Position numbers and translations under genes: made by a program. From Chrysemys picta bellii (lineage: Eukaryota > Chordata > Testudines > Emydidae), in contig NC_088800.1 in the NCBI RefSeq assembly GCF_011386835.1, positions 3,100,001 through 3,164,000 on the forward strand: a DNA stretch of 64,000 nt. Direction: 5' to 3'. The notes under the pieces were generated by a model that was not told where the DNA came from, did not search any database, and saw only the letters and a list, made by a program, of their open reading frames with translations. Below are positions 35,161 through 44,629 of this stretch, piece by piece. The stretch's first letter is position 1. Every line of letters starts with the position of its first letter.

Positions 35161-35510
35161 CTCTACCAGAGAGACCTTGGAAGAGACTAGCTGCGGATTT
35201 ACGCAAATTCAGAGGACATCGTTACCTGGTCGCAGTGGACTATTTCCCCAGGTATATAGAAATAACGCACTTGAAAGTAACGTGTTGCATTGTTATTGAG
35301 AAACTGAAGTGCACTTTTGCTTACTTCAGTCTTCCAGAACTAGTGACGGACAATGGACCACAATTCACAGCAGCAGAATTCAAGTCCTTCCGAACAAAAT
35401 ATTATTTTGATCATATAACTAGCTGCCCACATTACCCACAAGTGAATGGAGAGGCTGAAACAGCTATATAGATGGCCAAGCAAATTCTACAGAAGGAAGC
35501 TCCATTCCTT
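35161..35510 (+). pseudogene. Gypsy integrase catalytic core
   Basis: The frame reads LPERPWKRLAADLRKF, then YLVAVDYFPRYIEI, then LVTDNGPQFTAAEF, then YPQVNGEAETAI. The DD35E triad is complete: Asp at 35196-35198, Asp at 35349-35351 and Glu at 35457-35459, the last two separated by exactly 35 residues. This domain joins element ends to target DNA in the nucleus. A TAG at 35469-35471 ends the frame two codons after the 'AETAI' segment begins to leave the core, and MAKQILQKEAPFLALL follows in the same frame. The N-terminal zinc-binding region is absent because of the upstream deletion. It cannot be a full enzyme. Confidence 0.9.
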
Positions 35511-35554
35511 GCTCTTTTGAGTCACAGATCAAGACCAATAGCTACTGGATATCA

Positions 35555-35655
35555 GTCTAGATAATACTTAGTCCTGCCTTGAGTGCAGGGGACTGGAGTA
35601 GAAGACCTCTCAAGGTCCCTTCCAGTTCTACACTTCTATGATTCTGTGATTCTAT
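35555..35655 (+). mobile_element. CR1 3' end inserted in integrase
   Basis: About 101 bp: 'gtctagataatacttagtcc' through 'cccttccagttcta' and the tandem tail 'attctgtgattctat'. The integrase protein reads TGYQ before it and YSPAQLLMERQL after it, so the host frame resumes across the insertion. The same CR1 ending is at 2636-2714. Confidence 0.88.
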
Positions 35656-36160
35656 AGTCCAGCACAGCTCCTGATGGAAAGACAACTCAGAACTATGCTC
35701 CAACTTTGGAAAAGAATCTCTCTCCCAAGTGGCCAGACATGGAGAGTGGCCAAATCAGATAAAAGGGCAAAAAGAGCTTACAAACACTTTTACAACAGAT
35801 GATACTCAGAGAAACTCCGGGTCTAGAACCTGGTGACCTTGTTTGTGTCAAACTGAATGGAGAAAAAGGATGGACAACTCCAGCTGTTGTAAAGAAAAAA
35901 GAATCCAGTGCCCACATGATTTGTCATCAAAATCGACAGTGGAGAGTTCAGCAGAAACCATTGACATCTACAGTTTGTTCTTCAGAAAGAACGACCAACA
36001 GAGCAAATTCTACAGAAGGCAGATGCAGAACATGAAGAAGACAACTCAGACCCCAAGCCAACCACAGCCAGTTGTTTCGACTAATGGGCAGCCAGATGAC
36101 CAAGTTGTCATGCATTCGGGTTGCGTAATTAGAAAATCAGAAAATGCAGAGACTTAGCAG
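35656..36160 (+). pseudogene. Gypsy integrase C-terminal region
   Basis: The frame after the CR1 insertion reads YSPAQLLMERQLRTML. After a further shift, from 35799, it reads GLEPGDLVCVKLNGEKGWTT, then AVVKKKESSAHMI, which fits the SH3-like 'PGD.V' C-terminal domain that follows the core in gypsy integrases. VVMHSGCVIRKSENAET with a stop follows and is a typical polyprotein end. Two frames are used, so at least one indel separates the halves. Confidence 0.75.
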
Positions 36161-36231
36161 ACTGATAAGTACTGAACTTAAAAGACAGTGTGATAGTGTA
36201 AATATTGTAAATGGTAGGAAGGTAGAACTTC

Positions 36232-36241
36232 AAGGAGAAGG
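36232..36241 (+). promoter_or_regulatory. Polypurine tract before the 3' LTR
   Basis: The all-purine run aaggagaagg lies directly against TGTAATG, the LTR start. It is the plus-strand DNA primer site of LTR retrotransposons. Confidence 0.8.
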
Positions 36242-36248
36242 TGTAATG

Positions 36249-36561
36249 CAGGGGTAGGCAACCTATGGCACGCGAGTCGAAGGCGGCACGCGAGCTGATT
36301 TTCAGTGGCACTCACACTGCCCGGGTCCTGGCCACCGGTCCGGGGGGCTCTGCATTTTAATTTAATTTTAAATGAAGCTTCTTAAACATTTTAAAAACCT
36401 TATTTACTTTACATACAACAATAGTTTAGTTCTATATTATAGACTTTTATAGAAAGAGACCTTCTAAAAACGTTAACATGTATGACTGGCACGCGAAACC
36501 TTAAATCAGAGTGAATAAATGAAGACCGGGCACACCACTTCTGAAAGGTTGCCGACCCCCG
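36249..36561. mobile_element. hAT-type MITE with perfect 8-bp TSD
   Basis: The 313-bp element starts caggggtaggcaacc and ends ggttgccgacccccg, good inverted repeats. It is flanked by gtgtaatg at 36241-36248 and gtgtaatg at 36562-36569. The duplicated bases are the last G of the polypurine tract and the first seven bases of the gypsy 3' LTR. It has no coding sequence. Confidence 0.93.
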
Positions 36562-36670
36562 GTGTAATGGAACATCAAACTGTATTATACTGTTCAGCCA
36601 CTAGGTGGCATTGTATGGAAAATACCTTGGTTAAACTAAGCAGTGCCATACCTGGGGGAGCATTAAAAGG
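36562..36670 (+). repeat. Gypsy 3' LTR fragment
   Basis: After the hAT duplication the LTR runs on: gtgtaatg, 'gaacatcaaactgtattata', 'ctgttcagccactaggtggc'. The sequence stops where a SINE begins at 36671. Length beyond that is unknown. Confidence 0.75.
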
Positions 36671-36824
36671 TCCTATCTCCTAGAACTGGAAGGGACCTTG
36701 AAAGGTCATCAAGTCCAGCCCCCTGCCTTCACTAGCAGGACCAAGTACTGATTTTGCCCCAGATCCCTAAGTGGCCCCCTCAAGGATTGAACTCACAGCC
36801 CTGGGTTTAGCAAGCCAGTGCTCA
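36671..36824 (-). mobile_element. tRNA-derived turtle SINE (Cry type), 5'-truncated
   Basis: This is the same SINE as 33637-33825, inverted. It runs from 'tcctatctcctagaactgga' to the B box complement 'ggattgaactcac' and ends at 'caagccagtgctca'. The A-box end is missing and a MITE abuts the break. Confidence 0.87.
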
Positions 36825-36943
36825 GGGTTGCCAGTTTTGGTTGGATGTATTCCTGGAGATTTCGTCACATGATTTAATCTTTAATTAAAGATTAATTTTT
36901 AATTCCTGGAGACTCCAGGCCAATCCTGGAGGATTGGCAACCC
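36825..36943. mobile_element. Short MITE (gggttgcca type)
   Basis: The 119-bp element starts gggttgccag and ends ggattggcaaccc. The middle has 'ttaatctttaattaaagatt', an AT palindrome. I know this as a frequent turtle repeat but cannot name its superfamily. Flanks 'ccagtgct' and 'ccagcgca' agree at 6 of 8 if the ends are set slightly differently. Confidence 0.7.
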
Positions 36944-37329
36944 AGCGCATGGCACGTATAAGCAAGCTCTGTGCCCAGTCCAAATCTGGTACAGAAGTAC
37001 ACGACAGGCCTCCTTTTGGGCTTCTGCTTCCTGATTTTCTGCATGCAAATGGAAGATTTTTGCATACGTTCATGGCCTGCGAGCCATACAACCTTCCCCG
37101 CCTCCTGATTTACACATGTACAAACGAGGGGGCTTTTTAAGGAAGGTCAATAAAGAACACTTTACTGGGTGGGGAGGGAGGGGAGCACAGATTTTCTTGA
37201 ACCAGAAATAGGGAGAATCATTTAATAACAAAGAAATATAAGAACAGAAATAAGCAAGGTTATTATATCATCATACATTAGAAAAAGCAGAATAATAATA
37301 AAATAATAGAGACATGGTACAAATTTAGG

Positions 37330-37510
37330 CCCATGTATTCTTAGCTGGGTACCTAAAATTAGGCTCTTTAATCCATATTTAAGCACCTAAATAAAAGTAT
37401 CCTGATATTTCAAGGTGCTGAGCTCCTCCCAACCCCCTGAAAGTCAGTGGGAGTTGCAGGAACTCAGCACCTCTGTAAATGAAGCCACTGCATTTAGGTG
37501 CCTTTCAGGA
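37330..37510. repeat. Foldback MITE relic
   Basis: The inverted pair aggtgctgagctcctcc (from 37413) and its partner ending at 37472 form a clear stem around 'gaaagtcagtggga'. Outer 'taggctc', 'cacctaa' and 'ttaggtgcc' words suggest the 25543-25728 family. Confidence 0.5.
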
Positions 37511-38190
37511 GTCTCACTCGAAGCTCCCCGTTTTGAAAATATCAGCCTCAGATGTATGCCGGTGAAAAAGCTTCCTGGATCAGATATGAAATTACGCACT
37601 TTAAAAGTTGGGCTAATTCTCTCACTGCAGACTAATAACAGCACCAGATGAAACCGCGATTTCCCAGGTTGAAGGAGTGAACGCTAGGTCAAGTGAAAGC
37701 CTGGGCTGGTCAGGTAGTGATTGGCCTAATGCAGACAAGGAGACTCAGATGTTCCTGTGGGCCAGTAAACTGCTTATCTGTTCCTTTTAACCACAGCCAT
37801 CCATGTATTCAATCCCCTGTAGGGGGGCCTGGGATGTTCTTTCCTGCAGGGAATCCCTGACTTCCAGTCCCCTTGCAATGGTTTCCAAACACTGCCTAGC
37901 GTCCAGGAAGATGGAATATTGTCTTGTGCTCTTTAGATTTTAGAATATGAATCCAAAGGAAGCAAAGGGGAGAGGTGTCCCAACCATGCTAGCAGAGCAC
38001 TGATTACGTTTCACCCGAATCTCAGTGAAAGAGAAACCACATAATCTCTGGTACTGAGCATGCCCATAAGGAAATGCTTAATAATGCTGCAGTCAGTGAG
38101 TCCTCTCTCCGCCTGTCTCCTGAATAGCGGAGATGTCAGTCGCACAGAAGGGCACTGGGACTGACTCTCTACTCACTTTCATGGGCTCTG
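37511..38190. other. Unassigned non-coding sequence
   Basis: Nothing recognisable. Confidence 0.5.
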
Positions 38191-38250
38191 CACTGGTGTC
38201 ATGCTATTGACTGCATTGGAATTACTCCCAATTTATACTGGTGCAAGTGA
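38191..38250. repeat. Palindromic MITE relic (Chompy-like)
   Basis: Arms 'cactggtgtcatgc' and 'atttatactggtg' flank a 'cattggaattactcccaa' centre, as at 24976. Confidence 0.5.
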
Positions 38251-38816
38251 GAGGAGACTCAGGCAGACGTAGGACAGCTACTGCACAAAGGACGTAACGG
38301 TCAGTAAAAATTCAACTGACATGCCCTTTATTCCAGGTCACGGATGATTAAAGTGCTGGGATATGGGCTGAAATGTACTTGCTAGATCTGTTTTGATCCA
38401 ACATTATCTCAGAGACAACCATGCAGGAGATGCAAAACCTGTTCTCATTGTGTCACACTTATTCAATAAGGTGCAAGCCTCAGCCCGTGCTAAGTGGAAT
38501 AATCACAGTAATTAGGCTACTAATATGTACAATATTCTTTCAAAATGGTAGTTGCCCATTTTTCTGACATGTTAGAATTGCCGAATATTTGCTTTCAAAG
38601 CAACCCATTACCTTCACCACTGCTAGTATACAGGGGAGCTTTGAGTCACAGCTAGAACAAATGAGAAATTAGAAGTGAATTAGTACAAAATAATTGTTAA
38701 GCCCTCTAAGGTCTTAAACCCAGGCAGACTTTTTCCATCCTTTGATGTGACTAAGTTTTAATAAGCTCTGGAAAAGTTTCATCACCACAGGGTACGTGTA
38801 AGACATTTTTATATTG

Positions 38817-38820
<4 letters not shown>

Positions 38821-38887
<67 letters not shown>
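38821..38887. repeat. (CA)n microsatellite, 67 bp
   Basis: An uninterrupted CA run of about 33 units, the longest in the window, and likely polymorphic. The minus-strand frame over it is a valine/cysteine repeat by-product. Confidence 0.98.
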
Positions 38888-38889
<2 letters not shown>

Positions 38890-40933
38890 CCTTTAATAGC
38901 AAGCCCAAAACTGATATGATGCTAAATAGCATTTCTTGTCCTGGGATCCTATTTTCACACTAGCTGCAGATATGACCTTTGTGAATAGCTGCCAGCTGCT
39001 CACAATTTTGACAGATGTAAGCACATTTCTGGGACGCTGTATCCATTCAGTGGCTACAGATCAACAGGCTACACTCAGGGCTTTTGTAAAAGTGATTGGC
39101 TCAGGAGAATCCCATTTGCAGCACTAACGGAGAACAGGTTTACCACGGTGAAGCGCTAATGACTTGGCTATCAATGATCTAAATATGTCAACCTGTGACT
39201 CATGTCGGTATTAAAGAACACGATATTTATACAAAGCAGCAATTGGCAGACGGTAAACTAATGCGATGCAGTTTCCAAGTAAATCTAGGCTCTTCCAAGT
39301 GGTGGAATGCTAGACTTTATTTCAATCGCTTTGGCATTTCAGGGTGACGATTGTGCCTGGGCATTTCTCAGGAGCATGCAGATTTATTTTTGCTGATATT
39401 CCAGATACCACCCTCAGGTTAAGAATACCCGCTGTCAGCTCTCCCGGGGAAAGCACAACATGGAGTCAGTGCATTGGAGCCTCTGAATATTTTCTCAATG
39501 CTCTTAAAAGCTGGGAAAAGTTTAATCTGGACTGTAAGAGTCTAACCATGTTTCTGGCAAATGGGTTTTGATGCATACACACCCCTCTGCCTGCATGCAT
39601 AGCACAGCTAAACCAGATTTAGTAAATTAATACAGTATTATATACATCTTGGTAAAGGGGCAGACGTTATCGCACTAGCTCTTGTGCAAATGATGAAGCC
39701 ATATTGGAATTTTCCCAATGGAATAAGAACTGGCAGTTAGAAGGCCTGTTCTCCAGCCTCCAGTTAATGCACCCATTTGCACACACTCACCTGCTGTTTT
39801 TCATGCAAATACGTGGATGCATATGCAAAACCCCAATTGTGCATGCACAGGAACGTACTTAGCCATACCAAGCCATGCGTGCAAGCAGATTGGGGATTTG
39901 TTTTCATCTATTAGACTAGGGAAGAACTCCGGCCCCAAATATTTTCTTCTGAGGTATCACTGTTTATTGGACATGTGTTTTTCTTTAACTTAGAGTTTGT
40001 GAAAACATACCAGATCGACAGACATAGACCACAGTCCTCTTCATCCACAAAACGGTTGCAGCAACGTGCCTCAAACCCTGGTATGAATGGACCAGCTCCA
40101 GGGGTCAGATTCAGTCTCCATGTCCATTTGCTCCTTGGCCTTTACTGCAACTGCCAACAAGCTGCCAAGAAGCACCTGTCTGCTGGGAACTAAACAGACA
40201 CTAACAACTCATCTCACAGGTCACTAGGCACCTATCAGAGATGGCAATGGCTTTTGTTCACTGCTGGGCCGCTAAGCTAAATGTGAAAGGTTCCACGCTC
40301 CCCTTTCCAGTTCTGAAGCTGCTTTAAAGCCGGTATGATCATCTGTCAGTGAGGCACCTACACTGGAATCATCTCTACAGTCAAGGAGTCTGGCAACTTG
40401 ACTGGGAAGTCTGAAACATGCAGCTAGCAGATCGTTTGAGAATTGTGTGTGTGCTGTCACTGTATGCTGAAAAATTACCACTTGGGAGCTCAGCAGAGGC
40501 TGGCAGAACTCGTTAGCGGAAAGACCTGCCCAGTGATATTTAAATGGGAAAGTAACACTCCACCTGTCGGCTACTGAAGTTATAGGAAGGCCGAGGTACA
40601 TTCCCGAGGGCTCTGAGCCACGCTCTTCTGTGCAGACATCTCCCCAGAGAGTACTTCACATTGCTTGCCGGAGAGTTCGGTCCAGGGACAGAGCTGTTGT
40701 GGAGATCTGAGTATACCCATAATACAAGTTTGTTAATCAGCGCAAGAAACCTCTTTGCTTCATGATATCCTGCATACCCTAGAAGAGGTTTCCCCAAGAG
40801 ACCAAATAAGAAGTCCCATTTCTTGGGGCAAAGGGAAGACAGTAAAAGTCTTCTTGCTGAGATGGCATTCGCATTGCTTTTGTGTCACAGTTACTCATGA
40901 CGAAGCTGTTTGCACCACGCTGTGTGTGACTGG
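38888..40933. other. Long unassigned tract
   Basis: Two kilobases without a repeat or exon that I can name. Open frames up to 109 codons are unremarkable. Confidence 0.4.
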
Positions 40934-40938
40934 CTCAC

Positions 40939-41567
40939 TGTCCCAGAGTGCCCCCTTATGGTGAGACCAATGTGGCCACACAAAGGCCTCCTGTGGTTTG
41001 GTGACATGTCTCTCTGGCCAGGTCACACTATGGTCCATCCATCAATGTCCCACACCCAGTGTCCCATATGACACTAACCATCTGTCCCTCCACGGCTCCT
41101 CTTCCATACCACTCTACTTTCAGAGTGAAGGGGTTTCCAGACTTCTCCCAGGTGTCCCCCGCCAGCAGAACTCAAAAACCCCAAGCAGATCCAAGCACCA
41201 CTTAAACCACACTGCCTATCCAGGTTTAAGCGTTTAGTCTTTCTGGTGCCTCCCCAGCCCCATGCTGTTCTTCTGGTAGCCCAACGCACGGGGCTGCCTG
41301 CCTGCCTGCAGCCTTGCCCCTTTGTCAAGGCCCATCATAGGAACTGGGTCCACTCCTGGAGCTTTCCAGCACCTCCCCTGTCCCTTCTCAGGGGAGGATC
41401 CCAAGGCCTCCTCTCTCCTGGGTCTCCCACTCCACTGCTCTGAGCAATTCCCTTTATGAAGGAGACCCAGCTCCCCCGCTAACAAATTGTCCTTCACACC
41501 CCTTCCAGGTGGGCTAATTGATGCCTCAGGCTTCCATTAACCCTTTCACTGCCAGCATACCCTATCA
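40939..41567 (-). mobile_element. LTR-like sequence, family B-like
   Basis: On the minus strand it begins TGATAGGGTATG and ends ACTCTGGGACA. It has a cataaa TATA-like site (plus-strand 'ctttatgaagg' near 41452) and GC-rich purine/pyrimidine texture like 31107-31832. No target duplication is found, so the ends are tentative. Confidence 0.5.
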
Positions 41568-42702
41568 TAGTCTGCAACACCAGCAATGGGATCGATGGCG
41601 AAGGAAAGTCATGACCCTATTAGGTACCATACCTTATATAGCACAATTAAAATTAGTTTCGAGTCAGAGCCTCCAAAGTTTGGCTCTTGATCCCAGTTTG
41701 TTCCACGTGCAGGAGTGATTGGGGTTTTACTTTGGACCCACCTCTAAAATAAGGATTCCACCACGAAGGGAAAATGCTAAAGAGCAGCTAGAGATCTGGT
41801 TGGTAATCGGGTCATTGTACAGTAGTTTACAAGAAATGCTCAATAGCGCCCTAGTTCCTGAATCATGGCGCAGGTCATTTTCAATTTCAATTATTTTCAA
41901 GTTTGACTCTTCAATTACAGAGCAATAAAAAAGAGCCTTGCAAAACGCTGAGACTCTACAGAAGCAAACGAACGATTGATCCGAGTTACTGTGCATTGAT
42001 TACCTTTCACCTGCCCTCTTTAGCACCTGAAAAAAATGTGAACTTAATGAGCTGGCTAAACAACTCTCGTCTGGTTCTGCTGGATGGTTAGCAAACGCTA
42101 AATACGGGAACTCTGACTACAGAGGAGTTTGCAGAACAGTAACGGAATAAGGAGCCAGTTGTCTTCCAGCCACACACACTTCCTAACTGTGGCATTAGTG
42201 AATCTAACCCCTCAAACATTCCATTCAAATGAATAGGATTATACCACATTGCCAAAAGCTACTCACGGATAATGCCTGCTCCAAAAGTCTGAAAAATGAG
42301 GGCTCAGAGTCCGTAATGCCTCCCGAGCAGAGAACACTTGTGCATCCCTTATATATTTAGGCAGTTTGGATTCTCATTATAAAACCAATGAGACATAGGA
42401 GAGAAAAGAAATAAAAAGCAAATCCATAGCGTCGCAGAACACATTATATCGCAAAGCACCTGAAAATGGGTACCAGCAAGAAGATTAATGGAACAAAGCT
42501 GAGAAAACAAGAGAGGAAATGAAAACCAAGTAAACAAGTAAATATAACTGGTGAAGTGCTAAGGTGCCGAGTGAATAACATGCCAAACGGCTGCCATTGT
42601 AAGACAGGAAGATTATAGAGATTGGATGGGATTATCAATGGAGCCTAAAGGAATTTAGACACCCAAATCCTGTTGACTTTTTTGGGTACGTAAACAGACA
42701 GC
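41568..42702. other. Unassigned non-coding sequence
   Basis: A short 'gagcctaaaggaatttagac' relic near 42641 may belong to the foldback MITE family. Nothing else. Confidence 0.45.
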
Positions 42703-43177
42703 TGCCCCCCAAGCGCTTTGCAGCATCCTGCCGCAGTTTCCCCTCCTTGGGGAGCTCCCTAGAGTTTTTCTCATGGTTAACCCAACCCCTGTCTGGGGCT
42801 GGTTTATTAACAGAAACAGGTCAAAACAAACATCAAAGTCCCAAAATAAAGTCCATCACCACATCACCAAATCTCATACACAGCTCTGGCATCTACCACC
42901 ACACCTGGAGTCCTTCTGTCCCAGTCCGCTTGCCACAATGCTGACACTCCCTGCTTCTCTTAGCTGAACCTCAGCCTTCTTCAGCCTAGCTTCCAGACCC
43001 AAACCCTTCTCCCAGTCAGGGGTCTCCTGCTCACTGCAGCTTTTCTACGGTCTCTGCTCCATCTCCCTCTTTAAGAAGACCCAGGTGCCTCCCCTTAAGC
43101 CCAAATAGACAGCAGATAACCCGTTACATGTGCACTGGACCCCGCTTCCTCTTATAAGGGCCAGCCACCCTGTGACA
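42703..43177 (-). mobile_element. LTR-like sequence
   Basis: On the minus strand it begins TGTCACAGGGTGG with a TATA box ttataagagg about 20 bp in. It has an AATAAA signal about 340 bp further on (plus-strand 'ggtttattaac', 42801-42811). The order U3, TATA, polyadenylation signal fits an LTR. No target duplication is found, so the ends are tentative. Confidence 0.6.
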
Positions 43178-44531
43178 GAGTCCATGAAATTATTAACCCA
43201 GTTATTAGGGGCATTTTTAAAGCCCGTTTCCCCTTTAAAGAAAGGAATAACATCAATATTTGAAGTAGCAGGACAAAGAACAAAGCACTTGGATCCCATG
43301 ACTCTGAGTGAAGCCACCCTTGCTTTACGGGGATACTTTGATCATTTACTTAACCTGGATTTTAAAACATGAACTCGGTCACACGGCTAACTTCTCTGAC
43401 CGATGCTGGGCTGTGCCGTTCCTGTTCTGAGCTCACCGAGATATGGGGTTAGCTTTTTCATTGTAATAATGAAAAATTCAGTAGAACTTCAGGAAATACA
43501 TTTGTCATCTCCCAAGATCACTTGTTCTGTTGAGATTTTTATTAGTTGAACAGATGAATTCGGGGAGGAAGGTGTTGGAAAATAAACCAGACCCATAATG
43601 AATGAAGGATGCGACTGACAGTTCTTTTTCCAAGTACATACCGTATATCCTTAGCAGGCAAATCTGGAGCGATGCTACCTTCAAACACACTGCAATGGCC
43701 CAGCTGGCTTCTTATTTAAATATCAGATGACTTTTTTTTTTTTTAAGAGTCTGGATTGTTTGTATGGCCTGAAAGGCTCCTGGAGAAACAGGACATTGCT
43801 TGCCTTTAATGATTTTTCATTCTGTGCGTTACTAGAATCCACTATACACAGCCTTTATACCACATACCTCGGGAAGACACACACAACCATTTCTACACAA
43901 AGGAGGAGAAGGCTGCCTTGTGCTGAGTTTATCAATGTTCCTAAGTCACCCCAAGTAGGAATTATTGGTTTAATATTACAGCTCAGATGTTTCTCAAGGT
44001 CCCATTATATTAGGAAAGGGCTCCAGGTAGTACGCTTGTATCTGACTGCAGGAAATATGCCAATGCACCAGCCATATATGATCCAAAAAAAATAATAATA
44101 AAAAAGGGTTATTCTATTTCCCCTGGGCATCTATTAGACACATTGGATTTGATGGGTAACTGCTACTGCCCGGCCAGGACAAGCAGGATTTCCTTAACAC
44201 TTTTGACAAGCTGCCAGCTGACTAAATACAGTAATCATTTCAGATTTACATCAAGAGGCTACGTAAAGGGCAGAGTTCAGCACGGCACCAAAGGCATCTT
44301 ATCCCCATTGCTGCACTAACCAGCTACAGGGAGAGAATTATTGGGTGGTAGATGAACTGGTCAAGCATTTTACGAAACAAAGAGAACAGTCCATTCGCCT
44401 GCCTAGTCTTCAAACAGAGGGCCAGAGTCTTACGTTGCTTACACTGCGGTAAATATGGCGCAACCCCAGTGATCTTAATGCTGAGCAGAAACTGGGCCAA
44501 AGTCCACAAAACATTACACTTTAACAGTTTG
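43178..44531. other. Unassigned non-coding sequence
   Basis: A T-run lies at 43731-43744. No gene or repeat is recognised. Confidence 0.5.
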
Positions 44532-44629
44532 GGGCTGATTCCCACTCCCTTTTATTCTGGTCTACCCCAGCGCCTTCAGTGGCGTTATACTGGTGTAAAG
44601 CCCACCGAGTGGAGGCAAAAATCAAGCCC
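44532..44629. repeat. Palindromic MITE relic (Chompy-like)
   Basis: Begins 'gggctgattcccactccc' and ends with the inverse-like 'gaggcaaaaatcaagccc'. The middle reads 'cttcagtggcgttatactgg'. The outer ends pair as in the longer form of this family. Confidence 0.6.

Larger units (their letters stand above)
34479..36670 (+). mobile_element. Ty3/gypsy retrotransposon remnant
   Basis: The order seen is: 5' LTR fragment, protease, a trace of reverse transcriptase, integrase core, a CR1 insertion, integrase C-terminal region, polypurine tract, a hAT insertion, then a 3' LTR fragment. Both LTR fragments start TGTAATGGA and share a 23-base block ('aaactgtattagactgttca' and on) with one difference. 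Gag, most of RT, RNase H and the integrase zinc finger are missing. The 3' LTR is cut short by a SINE at 36671, so no outer target duplication can be read. Confidence 0.9.

Noticed and set aside
38714..38932. Cysteine/valine-rich 72-codon minus frame
   Set aside because: It is the translation of the (CA)n repeat.
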